Shown here: piece after piece, positions 18,424-27,270 of the stretch
Numbering within the stretch: position 1 is the first letter of the stretch
Layout: each line of letters begins with the position of its first letter
Assembly: GCA_026419775.2 (NCBI GenBank)
Contig: JAOPGA020001450.1
Location: forward strand, 1-32,362
DNA: 32,362 nt
DNA from: Acrasis kona
Lineage: Eukaryota; Heterolobosea; Eutetramitea; Acrasida; Acrasidae
Direction of reading: 5' to 3'
Made by a program: the position numbers and the translations under genes
The notes under the pieces: generated by a model
The model's input: only the letters and a program-made list of their open reading frames with translations
Told to the model about the DNA's origin: nothing
The model's database searches: none

Positions 18424-19600
18424 TTAATAATTGTTGGAATCAATCTCTCCAAGATACAAACACTTGTCACTTCCTGCACTAACCACTATCGGCTCCTTTG
18501 GATGGAATTGTACTTCATTAACAGTTCCCTTATGACCGGGCAACTTGTATAAAAGTCTGTTCGTCCTTGCTTCCCAAATATAAACATGGCACGCGGGTGA
18601 GTCTGAGCTACCACCACTCACTAACTGTCCAGATGGGCTCCATGAACATCTCAACATGTTCTTGTCCACACTATGCTTTGCTCCTTGAAGTATACCAATG
18701 TTGCGTTGTTGTGCATTGCGTGTGAAAGGTCTTGCATCCCACAGTCTGCACGTGTCGTCCATGGAATTACTCAAAAGTTGGGTTCCGTCCGGAGATAATG
18801 CAATTCCTGTTATAACGTCTGCATGTCCTTGAAACTGTAGCTGATGTGAACTTGATAGTGCATGATCCTGCCCATCAACCTTTCTTAGGTCATATTGTCT
18901 AATCACTCCTTCGGTTCCAGCAGCAAACAAACGGTCCCCTTGTTGTGAAAAGCAAGTGCTTAGTACAGGATGCTTGGAAGCAATTTCACAAACAATTTCT
19001 TTGGCACGGTGGTCATAAACTTTTACTGTTCTATCGTCGCTTCCGCTTGCAATGAGATCATTAATGCTGGTGGACACACAATTTACTATTGAATCATGTT
19101 CTTTGTATCTCTTGAGGCGCCTTGTATATTCGGCGTCCCATATCATTACGCTTTTATCTGCTGAGGCTGAATAAATTTGTTTATTATCATGAGACCACAC
19201 TAGCTCAAGAACAGCGTTGTTGTGACCTCTCAATTCACCATAGTTCTCACAATCACCAAAAACATTATATAGTAAAATTGTCTTGTCAAATGAACCAGAG
19301 GCTAATTCCCTACCGGTTGGGGAGAATTTAACTGTATAAATCTCACTTTTGTGTCCTTGTAGTAGCATTATGGGTGCTTGTAGAGATGATGTCCGCTTTG
19401 GCCCCTACACTTTCTGTTAAAATGTTGATAGTGATATTTAATCATACGGATAATTGAATCTGGTTTTTCGATGCATCAACCTCAACTAGTTCGCCAGTCT
19501 TTCTTCTTTTTGCATCTTGATCTTCGTATAATGATAACGCTGAATCAGATTTAGTGTGTATGAGATCACTTTTGCGCTTCTTCGTATTTTCGTCAGACAT
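18424..19600 (-). CDS. U5 snRNP 40-kDa WD-repeat protein (SNRNP40 homologue)
   Basis: Exon 1 19448-19600 and exon 2 18424-19404 (43-nt intron 19405-19447) give 377 aa. The basic N-terminus (NTKKRKSD, DAKRRK) and the joined TSSLQAPIMLLQGHKSE match the animal protein's entry into the propeller. Seven WD40 blades follow (SGSFDKTILLYNVFGDCENY, SASADKSVMIWD, SGSDDRTVKVYD, LLSNSMDDTCRLWDARPF), ending YKLPGHKGTVNEVQFHPKEPIV...SDKCLYLGEI. The protein is part of U5 and U4/U6.U5 snRNPs in the nucleus, contacting Prp8. The frame is open 42 codons upstream of ATG 19600, but that part is hydrophobic and unlike the family, so I take it as 5' UTR. Confidence 0.95.
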
Positions 19601-19763
19601 CCAAGCCAAGTGTATCGCTATTACAATCAAATTGAATGAACTGAAATACCAGTTGACCATGGCAAAAATGCATTTTTTATTGACATTGTCATACCGCAAA
19701 ACAGTGGAATTGGGTGGAACAACCATGAGAAGAGTTCAAAGGTACAAAGTTTCTATTTTTATT

Positions 19764-22112
19764 TTACATTCCAAAAGTATGGTGTTTACTTGAAAATCCA
19801 ATACTTGATAGATGTCTAGCTCTTTCCTGTGCAAGTTGCACAGGAGTAAATCCCTGTGCATCTTTCACCCAGACAGGTTTTGTTATGTCCCTCCACGACT
19901 CTATGTCATTATCGGTGAAGTGATATTGAGCGTAATCATTTCCAACAATTTGCATTTTCAATGTGGTCACACTTAATTTTTTAAATGAAGGTCCATACTT
20001 GACAACAACAACATTATTTGGAGAATTTCGAAGTGCATAATGAGCACCTGAATTCCATCTAGAATCTTTTTTAGCCTTGCTGACTACACCAGAGTGTGCG
20101 TCTCTTATCAACATTTTATTGTAATCATTAACAAGTTGCAGCACGCTGACACCATCAATAAAAAAGATCCGACCACCAGCGGCCTGGATCATATCAAATT
20201 GTTTTTCATTTTTATTTGGTCTCCCGTATTCGTTAACTTGCAAACACCATTTACTTTCCTTCTCACTGTTTCCCAACAATGTCAAACAATGCAATTTCAA
20301 TGCACAACCAACACTTCGATGAATTTGCCTTGTGACAGGACCAACATAAAACTGAGGATGTTTTATTCTATTTCTTAAAATGATACACAAATATCGTTTA
20401 ATCGTAACCTGATCAACAAAACCCTCTAACAAAGAATCGTCCAAATTCATCGTTTGCATAAAGATGGAGGGATCGGGACTCATTAAAATCTCCATCACAT
20501 CATCTCGATGTGCAATGTAGTTCATGAAGCTGGCAATTAATTGATGATACAGACTTGTCTTATCTATTTTAGCAGCATTGTAAACAACAATCTCCGGAAT
20601 GGAGGAATTGGAGATTTTAAAAATATTCATAATGAACTCTGTGAACAAAATTTTGTATGGACTTTCAAAAGTATTTTCAACATGATTATGTTCCCACGAT
20701 AACATGTACCTTAGATAGTGATGCAGCGCAGTGTTTCCCTTAAGGTCTTGAACAGTCAGGTTAAGATTGACAGTGAGTGAGAGGATCTTCATGGCTTCGT
20801 CATTTCCGCAGGATGCAGCGCACATCATCGGGGTCCGTCCGAATTTATCACGTTCTTGACTTTTCACATTAGGTACATTCACTATCCATTTCACCGACTT
20901 GTCCATGTGTAGGATCACTGCCCAATGTAAAGGTGTCATTTGATAACTATCCACATTGTTGATTTTGCTCTCCTTTGTCAAGTTCAAACACCTCTTTAGT
21001 GAGGCTGATTTTAATTTCTTGTCGTCCGCGGTAAGTAAATGTCTCACTAACGTGTTTCTCATTTCCAAAGATGGAAGCGCTCCATGTCCAATGAGCGTGA
21101 TGGCCATCATAATGTTTTGTGCTTTGATGGCAACATCTAATGGAGTCTCATGACGAGCGTTCAAAACATGGACCAGGGGTGATTTCTGTGTCAAGAACCA
21201 TTTAGCGTTGGCAATCTCTCCATAGTAGGAAATGGCGTGGAGGAGTGTATCTCCAAAATCATTCATTGGCTTGTTCACATTGTCTCCCAGTAATTTTATG
21301 CTCTTCTCGATGCTTTGTTTTGTGGCGACGCTGTCTTGTGGAATCGTGACACAAGTAGATGGGGTGACCACAAGACTGTTTCTTATTTTTTCCTCTTCAT
21401 GTTTCTTCATTTCTCTTTGAAGCTTTAAATCCTTCACTAACGACTGTTGTTCTAAATTGGCCGCTGAGAGTTTAAGAGAGACAATTTCTTCTCTCATCGA
21501 CTCTAGCGAAGAACATGCAATTGTTCGCAGGACCTCTACAATGTCGGAACTAATAAGAGTTTTCCCTTGGGATTGCTTTTGCTTGAGGGAAACCATGTCT
21601 ACAACCTCATGAATTTGTTCCGAAGTTAGATTATAACTCTCAATGTTCATTTGAACAGTAAGGAATCGTATTTGTTCGATTTCAAACCTATACCTGGGTG
21701 TATGTGGGTCAAAAGCTTGAGGGTAATAGGCAGACACCAAATGCAAAATTTTTTCAAATAATGCTGCAGTGCGGTCTAGTGAGTTCAAGTACAAATAAAC
21801 TTTATTATAATTGTAGTTTGAACCTTTTTCGTCTTTCGGCATTTCTATCACGACCATGTCGTCCATCAAATTGTGGTCCAGAGCCTTGCTTGTGTTTAAA
21901 GAATGATAAGGGGATTTCGATTCCCCCATTACATCTGGATACAGTTTATCCATACCGGTATCAAGCACGCTTAAATCAATGGATATGTTGCTGTGTTTTG
22001 GATGTGCATCGTCTGAGGGTGGGGGCGAAATCGCTTTGTCGATGCCTGGAACTGATATCGAAACAGAGAGCCTAATCTCTTCTGGGTTCTCCTGACTGAC
22101 ATCTGTTTCCAT
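19764..22112 (-). CDS. Ankyrin-repeat protein, 782 aa, with a novel C-terminal region
   Basis: ATG 22112-22110 is the first in frame. The disordered acidic N-terminus (to about 105) is followed by a helical segment (VYLYLNSLDRTAALFEKILH) and a coiled coil at about 225-275. Ankyrin repeats occupy about 310-500, for example FGDTLLHAISYYGEIANAKW, MTPLHWAVILHMDKSVKWIV, FGRTPMMCAASCGNDEAMKI and LKGNTALHHYLRYML. The last 250 residues are not recognised: they include GCALKLHCLTLLGNSEKESK, GGRIFFIDGVSVLQLVNDYN and NNVVVVKYGPSF, possibly a globular domain, and end with a lone ankyrin-like WVKDAQGFTPVQLAQERA. There is no signal or membrane segment. A scaffold role is likely. It is tandem with U5-40K (163 bp apart) and has no visible intron. 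Confidence 0.75.
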   Translation of the reverse strand: METDVSQENPEEIRLSVSISVPGIDKAISPPPSDDAHPKHSNISIDLSVLDTGMDKLYPDVMGESKSPYHSLNTSKALDHNLMDDMVVIEMPKDEKGSNYNYNKVYLYLNSLDRTAALFEKILHLVSAYYPQAFDPHTPRYRFEIEQIRFLTVQMNIESYNLTSEQIHEVVDMVSLKQKQSQGKTLISSDIVEVLRTIACSSLESMREEIVSLKLSAANLEQQSLVKDLKLQREMKKHEEEKIRNSLVVTPSTCVTIPQDSVATKQSIEKSIKLLGDNVNKPMNDFGDTLLHAISYYGEIANAKWFLTQKSPLVHVLNARHETPLDVAIKAQNIMMAITLIGHGALPSLEMRNTLVRHLLTADDKKLKSASLKRCLNLTKESKINNVDSYQMTPLHWAVILHMDKSVKWIVNVPNVKSQERDKFGRTPMMCAASCGNDEAMKILSLTVNLNLTVQDLKGNTALHHYLRYMLSWEHNHVENTFESPYKILFTEFIMNIFKISNSSIPEIVVYNAAKIDKTSLYHQLIASFMNYIAHRDDVMEILMSPDPSIFMQTMNLDDSLLEGFVDQVTIKRYLCIILRNRIKHPQFYVGPVTRQIHRSVGCALKLHCLTLLGNSEKESKWCLQVNEYGRPNKNEKQFDMIQAAGGRIFFIDGVSVLQLVNDYNKMLIRDAHSGVVSKAKKDSRWNSGAHYALRNSPNNVVVVKYGPSFKKLSVTTLKMQIVGNDYAQYHFTDNDIESWRDITKPVWVKDAQGFTPVQLAQERARHLSSIGFSSKHHTFGM

Positions 22113-22404
22113 TTGTTTAAGGATAATATGGGTTTTGATGGTTCTAACTACATTTTCTACCAATATACTGTTACAAAACTATGTTTAAGAGTATTATGTG
22201 AAAAACGGTCTTCACATGTCGCCAACATTTTAGCAAGCATGACAGCCGCCTATTTCACATCTAAATAAGAAGTATGGTTTTATTTGCTTTGGTTCTCTTT
22301 CAAAGGTGCTTGATGACATTGAGTTAAAGATCACTCCACAGACAGAACTTTCTCGATTTCATGTCGGTCCATTCAAAATCAGAATCCCAATCATAAACTC
22401 AAGA

Positions 22405-22563
22405 ATGTTGAGGTTGTTGCTCTTGTTCTCCTACTTGTTAGCGTGCGTTCTTACAGGTGAGATGCCTCTATCTCCCCCAGGGCATTCAATGCAAATATTG
22501 CAAAAACAGCTAAAAGAGATAATAGCCACACTCACTCACAACTGTACTTTGACAATAAATTAA
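22405..22563 (+). CDS. Tiny secreted peptide, 52 aa
   Basis: The first in-frame ATG (22405) opens MLRLLLLFSYLLACVLTG, a classic signal peptide or N-terminal anchor, followed by about 34 residues (EMPLSPPGHSMQILQKQLKE...THNCTLTIN) with one Cys and a potential N-glycosylation site (NCT). The open frame extends about 45 codons upstream without ATG. The stop TAA overlaps an AATAAA polyadenylation-type signal, as at other gene ends here. No family is recognised; it could be a secreted peptide or a chance ORF. Confidence 0.35.
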   Translation: MLRLLLLFSYLLACVLTGEMPLSPPGHSMQILQKQLKEIIATLTHNCTLTIN

Positions 22564-22591
22564 CTAAGATTCTAAAACAAATATTAACAAT

Positions 22592-23899
22592 TTATTCTTT
22601 GAAAGCATGTGTTCCTTCCTTGATGTGCTTCTGTTTGGCAATAGCACCACCAATGGCACCAACAACTCCTCCAACGACTGTTCCTACAACTGGTACGACA
22701 GATCCAATGGCAGCGCCGGCTGCTGCTCCTTTCAAGATTTCATGAGTATGAGCTGGTGCTTCACCAAGAGTTGTAGTTGGTACAACTGTTCCATCAGTTG
22801 GTTGGTGTCTTAGGTTAGTTGATGGGTTGACGACAGCAACTGGATTAATGGGTCCATCAATCTTGCTCAAGTCAGTTGGCTTTTTTGGTAACTTGCCTCC
22901 TTCAACAACATTGGTGTGGTGGAATTGACTGAAAGCTGAGTATTGGTTCAAGAAACCAGTTGGTTGGTAATCGGTTGGTTGTGGGTTGGCCTTCAAGTAT
23001 GATTCTCTGTTCCAGCTTGAACCATGCTTCTCATAGTCATTGTACATGTTCCTTTCCCAAGCCAAGTGAGTTTGATTGGTATTGGTCAACAAAGGTGCAC
23101 TGGTTACAGTTGTTGTGTGGTATTGACTGAATGCAGGATATTGGTTGAAGAAACCAGTTGGTTTGTATCCTACTGGTTGTGGGTTAGCCATCAACCACTT
23201 CTCTCTGTTCCATCCGTTAATGTCCTTTTGGTAGGCACCGTGCATGCTCTTCTCCCAGCTCAAAAACAACTCGTCATTGGCGTTAATGCCTTGAGTGGTT
23301 CCAATGACGTTGATATTTTGTTGAGCAAGAGGGGCACTTGATCCAACTTCTCTGATGATGGTCTCATCGTGTACCTTGCGGACAACTGGGTGCAATACTT
23401 CCTTGACAATGTTTTGTTCACGGACTTCGGTGATAACTGGTTGAACGTGGTGTTCGATGTGTTCTTGACGGACTACTTGAGCGACGACTTCGCCTTCGCG
23501 TACCTCGTGAGTGGCGCCTGATTGACGTGTGACAACTGGGGCTTTTGCAACGTTTAGTTGGGCAAGTCTAAGTCTCTCGGCTTCTACATCCACGTTTCCA
23601 ATTTCTTCGTAACGAGTTTGATCTGTGGCACGTTGGACCACGGTATCTTGCTTAACGTTCTTGACAACGTCTTGCTTTTCGAGCTCGATGATCTTTTGTT
23701 CGTGGATCTCTTGTACTACTGGTTTGTGTACAACTTCGATGTTGTGTTTTTCAATGACGTTACCTAGAACAGCTTTATCGACTACGTTTGTAACGATAGC
23801 ATCCCTTTGTACAACATTTGTTACTGTTGGGGCAGTTGCTGTTGTTTTGGTGGTAACTGTTGTTTGTGCGACTGGTACTACTTGTTTGTGTGAGTGCAT
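22592..23899 (-). CDS. Repeat-rich stress-type protein with HxxPVV repeats, duplicated W/PTGF module and glycine zipper
   Basis: 435 aa, intronless, with C-rich codon choice and a TATA box, suggesting high expression. There is no signal peptide. Residues 1-190 are Val/Glu/His-rich, with three related units: HKPVVQEIHEQKIIELE (58-74), HVQPVITEVREQNIVKEV (151-168) and HPVVRKVHDETIIREV (170-185). Two copies of a 48-residue module (214-261 and 280-327) share SWxxxMxxxYxKxxxxWNRExxLxANPQP and YxPTGFxNQYxAFSQ. The C-terminus has a glycine zipper (391-420, GAAAGAAIGSVVPVVGTVVG onward) that could insert in or bind membranes, then a basic tail. Valine/histidine repeats of this style occur in fungal allergen-like and LEA/desiccation-type proteins, but I cannot assign it to a named family. 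Confidence 0.75.
   Translation of the reverse strand: MHSHKQVVPVAQTTVTTKTTATAPTVTNVVQRDAIVTNVVDKAVLGNVIEKHNIEVVHKPVVQEIHEQKIIELEKQDVVKNVKQDTVVQRATDQTRYEEIGNVDVEAERLRLAQLNVAKAPVVTRQSGATHEVREGEVVAQVVRQEHIEHHVQPVITEVREQNIVKEVLHPVVRKVHDETIIREVGSSAPLAQQNINVIGTTQGINANDELFLSWEKSMHGAYQKDINGWNREKWLMANPQPVGYKPTGFFNQYPAFSQYHTTTVTSAPLLTNTNQTHLAWERNMYNDYEKHGSSWNRESYLKANPQPTDYQPTGFLNQYSAFSQFHHTNVVEGGKLPKKPTDLSKIDGPINPVAVVNPSTNLRHQPTDGTVVPTTTLGEAPAHTHEILKGAAAGAAIGSVVPVVGTVVGGVVGAIGGAIAKQKHIKEGTHAFKE
22919..23260 (-). repeat. Tandem protein-module duplication inside the 22592-23899 gene
   Basis: Two in-frame copies of a 144-nt unit, 23260-23117 and 23062-22919, are separated by 54 nt. They encode SWEKSMHGAYQK... 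and AWERNMYNDYEK..., with matching ANPQP, PTGF and NQYxAFSQ blocks. Divergence at many third positions suggests an old duplication under protein-level constraint. Confidence 0.8.
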
Positions 23900-24287
23900 A
23901 TTGTGTTTGTTGTGTTTGTTTTGTTTTTGAATGGTTTAATATTTTCTCTTTTATATTGAGATTTTAAAAATAAATTCTATTTTTACATCATAAATTTAGT
24001 CAATAATTGGAGATTTCGGAGATCTTAGAAAGTATAGTTCAACATAGTTATTTTGGTTTAAAACGAATTAGAATCTCTAAAGTTTGTTGCCTCGCCGAAG
24101 TTTAGTCTGCGATCTGAACAATTTCATGCAAACTGGAAAGAGGGATAGACTTATCCTATTAAAATATTATCGTCTGTTTCAATCATTCAAGAACAATCAG
24201 GACGTTCGAGATTTCTTGTATCCGCTAAAAACAGAAGTGGGATAGGTATCATCATTACACAGATGATCTAAAATTATCAAAAAAGTA
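23900..24287. other. Upstream region of the repeat-protein gene; no other gene seen
   Basis: AT-rich leader and promoter of the minus-strand gene ending at 22592. The minus-strand leader just before the ATG is a run of AACAAACACAACA-like sequence, as in efficiently translated 5' UTRs. Beyond about 23960 I see no coding frame or RNA fold until the tRNA-Gly terminator (T-run, complement of 24279-24284). Confidence 0.4.
23948..23955 (-). promoter_or_regulatory. TATA box of the repeat-protein gene
   Basis: TATAAAAG on the minus strand lies about 50 nt upstream of the ATG at 23899. This is the same spacing as the TATA boxes of the cathepsin C and GH31 genes. Confidence 0.5.
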
Positions 24288-24358
24288 TGCGTTAAACGGG
24301 AATCGAACCCGTGTCGCGAGCTTGGAAGGCTAGCATTCTACCACTATACCATTAACGC
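24288..24358 (-). tRNA. tRNA-Gly(TCC)
   Basis: 71 nt on the complement strand. Acceptor stem is GCGTTAA/TTAACGC with discriminator A. The anticodon loop CTTCCAA gives TCC, and the T-arm is ACGGG/CCCGT with loop TTCGATT. The D-arm is short and weak (GTATAGTGGTAG), as often in tRNA-Gly, and the anticodon stem carries one T-C mismatch. No intron or insertion is present, unlike the tRNA-Lys in this window. A T-run terminator follows directly. Confidence 0.9.
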
Positions 24359-24458
24359 TTACAAAAAATGACATTTCACACGTGTTGATCTGTATTATAA
24401 AATAATAATTTATTATTTACTATTTTACATGCTAATGATAGGTTGGATTGTGTTCTTC

Positions 24459-24758
24459 TTAAATTTGTTCATGGTCATTTTTTTGATAACCTTTACGTTG
24501 TTTTCTTAATTCTTCTCTAATTCTCTGTCCAAAGTTATCCGTACAATCTTTCATATTATGAAGCTCAAATGTTTGTTTACGACCCTTCAACCCATTTTTT
24601 TGCCCTCTGATACTATGCCTTAGAGCCTTTCCAAATCGGTGCGAGTCTGATAGCGCAAACTTCTTCAAACTGTCAAATGAGTTTTGTTCTTTTGAGTCCA
24701 CAAACCACGTGCAAGTGGATAGGATAATCAGGAAGAGGAAAAGATGTACTGCATACAT
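24459..24758 (-). CDS. Small secreted basic protein, 99 aa
   Basis: The ATG at 24758-24756 starts MYAVHLFLFLIILSTCTWFV, a strong signal peptide with cleavage likely near residue 22 (VDS/KEQ). The mature about 77 residues are very basic and hydrophilic, with RHSIRGQKNGLKGRKQ, one Cys, and a charged C-terminal helix (RIREELRKQRKGYQKNDHEQI). No known family is recognised. It could be a secreted peptide or a lumenal protein. The charge pattern is compatible with nucleic-acid or membrane binding, but no activity can be inferred. It is followed by tRNA-Gly. Confidence 0.55.
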   Translation of the reverse strand: MYAVHLFLFLIILSTCTWFVDSKEQNSFDSLKKFALSDSHRFGKALRHSIRGQKNGLKGRKQTFELHNMKDCTDNFGQRIREELRKQRKGYQKNDHEQI

Positions 24759-25036
24759 TTTTTATGTTGTTATGGCTTGCTACACATATTGAAGTCCTAT
24801 TAATAAAAACAAAAATTGAACAGTCTATTGTGTCATCGCTCCACGTATTTACATTTCCAACTCCATGGAGTTCTCTCAACTAGTTAGAGGGGTCAAATAT
24901 GAAAAAAATTATGTAATAAGTATAAAAATACTCAATAATCTAATCAGATCACTTACTTTTTGCAATTTAGCATCAGGTGGATGTGACTTTTTTGTTGTAT
25001 ATTTTAATTTAACATTGTAATTTGCCTGTCAACCTA

Positions 25037-27270
25037 ATGATAATAGATGAGGAGAATAAAACAAAAAATTTTGCATACAAGAGGACACACGCATTTGACG
25101 AAAGTACCAGTGTAGATATATGCGTTACATTTAATCCAGATTATGGCAAGACCGAACATCGAGCAAGATACAGCATTGAAATTCCAACCTCTGACAATAG
25201 TACAAATGAGCCTTTAACCAAAAGAAAAAAATACGATCCAGAGTTGATTTCCGCTCGCACATATCAAAGAGAATTATTTGAACATTGTTTAAGCGATAAT
25301 ATTATAGCGGTGGCACCCACTGGGTCAGGGAAAACACTTGTGGCGGTTTTGTTAGTGCAATATGCCCTACAATCAGATTTGGAGAAAAGAATTTTATTTA
25401 TTGTTAATCAGGTTCCTCTTGTAACGCAACAATCTTCTGTTCTGCGTAACCTCCTACCTTCTTCTCTTCAAAATAAAATTTACAGTATGTACTCGGATAA
25501 AACCGACAAGATGTTGTGGTCTTCTATTCCAAGCGACTTTCGCGTCATTGTGTGCACTGTTCAATTGTTCTTGAATGCTCTTATCAAAAAGGAAGCAAAC
25601 ATGAATGATTTTCAGCTACTTGTGATAGATGAATGTCATCATGCTCGTAGCAGGCATCCATTCCGAATGTTGATGATTAATCACTATTTTCCAGGCCAAA
25701 GCGGTAGGTAGTGTTTCCCAAAATTCTTGGTTTGACTGCTTCTCCTGCCGCTCGAAGTAGTTTTGGGGAAACCTTGCTAAACCTCATCAATTTGTGTCGC
25801 GACCTTGACTGCAAAGTCCGTAAGATTGATCAAAACGATCAAGATCTCCGTGAGGCTATCAATTTGGCTCCTATTGAAATCAAGAGCGTAGACATGGATG
25901 AAACGTCCAAAAGTATGATTTCAGTTATAGAACAGTACATCAAAACTCTTAAAAATAACAACATTCAATCTGGTGTTATATCGTCAGCTTATAATTGTAT
26001 TACATTGATTGAAGAGAGAGGTGCCAAGATTGGTTGGGAACAATTCAGTAACCTATTAGTACAAGATCCTTTGTCAACCAGTATTATTCAAGATAATAAA
26101 TATGATGTTATACCTGTCCACTGTTCAAAAAGAGTTCTACTTTTAGATGTATTAACGCAGCAACCATCATTAAAAGCGCTTGTTTTTGTCAAAACAAGAA
26201 TCAGCGCAATGGAGACTGTCGAGTTCTTGAGGGAAAACAACTTGAATGCTTGTTTAATGTTGGGACATGATTCCATGTCAATCCCTGAACAGTCTCGAGT
26301 CATTGATGATTTCAAAAGCATTTATAATGTTATGGTTGCAACAAGCGTAGCAGAGGAGGGTTTAGATATTCCATCCTGTAATTTGGTTGTCCGTATGGAT
26401 GGTATTGACAACGCACTGCAACTTATTCAATCAAGAGGTAGGGCTCGCTCAAAAGAATCTAGATTTATTTGTATAATGTACAATCATGAACAAAATCTCA
26501 ATACATGTGAATCTCATGAAAACAACATGTTCAAGGCTATTGATGTGTTGATTGAAAATGAGAGGCACAACCCAAATCTGTACAGAAGGGACACTAGAGC
26601 CATAGAAGACACAATCTCTATATCTCATATCATCTATACTGTTTGGAACAGTTGTGTTATAGCTAATCCTTCAACTACTGTACTTCATAGAGGTTCTTGT
26701 TCTAATGTATTAAGTTCCAATGTAAAATATTTGTTTGATGCTTCTGTTGAATACAAAATATATAAGAGAGGTGATGATCATCAACCAGAATACCTTGGTA
26801 GTGTTGAAATCCCATTAAAGGGATGTAGTCAAGCTGATAAATTAGTTATCTGTGCCGATAGTTGGTGTTTAAATACCAAAGATGCAAAGATTGCAGCAGC
26901 ACAGAAAGCTCTTATAGAGTTGAACAGAAGAGAACTAATAATCTTACAGAACGATCCTCAAGAAGCGAATGAAAAAAAGAATACCAAAGATTTAATAAAG
27001 ATTGATGGGAACAATTTTGATCACATCATTCATGAACAAAATGCTGTTAATGTTTTGAACGTATGTCAATCGATAGATCCTACCTATCACTTCACCGAAG
27101 TACAAAAAAGAATACAATGTGAGTGTTTACTTTTCGACAAATCAATTGCAGTCACATCCGATCATCACATCGACCAAAGGAGTGCAAAAAGGCAAGCAGC
27201 CATCAAAATGTTAATGGCCATCATAGATCTGAATGGTTTTATAAAAGTACCACAAAAAACAATAAAATAA
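25037..27270 (+). CDS. Dicer/RIG-I-type DExH helicase with dsRBD-like C-terminus, frame broken at 25704-25711
   Basis: A superfamily 2 RNA helicase. The first part (25037-25711) has Walker A PTGSGKT (94-100), motif Ia NQVPLVTQQ and DECHHA (198-203), and stops at a TAG at 25709. The second part, in another frame from 25711, resumes with FPKILGLTASP (motif III), VFVKTR, VATSVAEEGLDIPS and QSRGRAR (motif VI). Removing eight bases (25704-25711) or two or five nearby restores one frame of about 740 aa. After the helicase comes a dsRBD-fold segment like Dicer DUF283 (YLGSVEIPLKG...TKDAKIAAAQKALIEL), then a second dsRBD-like segment (AVNVLNVCQ...SAKRQAAIKMLM). No PAZ or RNase III follows. A role in dsRNA sensing or small-RNA production is likely. 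ATG 25037 is the first in frame. Confidence 0.82.

Noticed and set aside
19601-19726. 42-residue N-terminal extension of U5-40K (starting MVVPPNST)
   Set aside because: Hydrophobic and unlike the family; the basic start at 19600 matches known proteins.
19660-19793. Plus-strand ORF starting MAKMHFLL
   Set aside because: It lies antisense to the U5-40K leader and the end of the ankyrin gene, with no independent support.
22164-22260. Upstream exon (MLAKMLATCEDRF) for the ankyrin gene
   Set aside because: None of the possible donor/acceptor pairs keeps the frame.
25648-25711. A 64-nt intron (donor after CATGCTC, acceptor GGTAGGTAG) repairing the helicase frame
   Set aside because: It would remove the conserved HPFRMLMINHYF block that belongs to the helicase fold and is longer than any other intron here.
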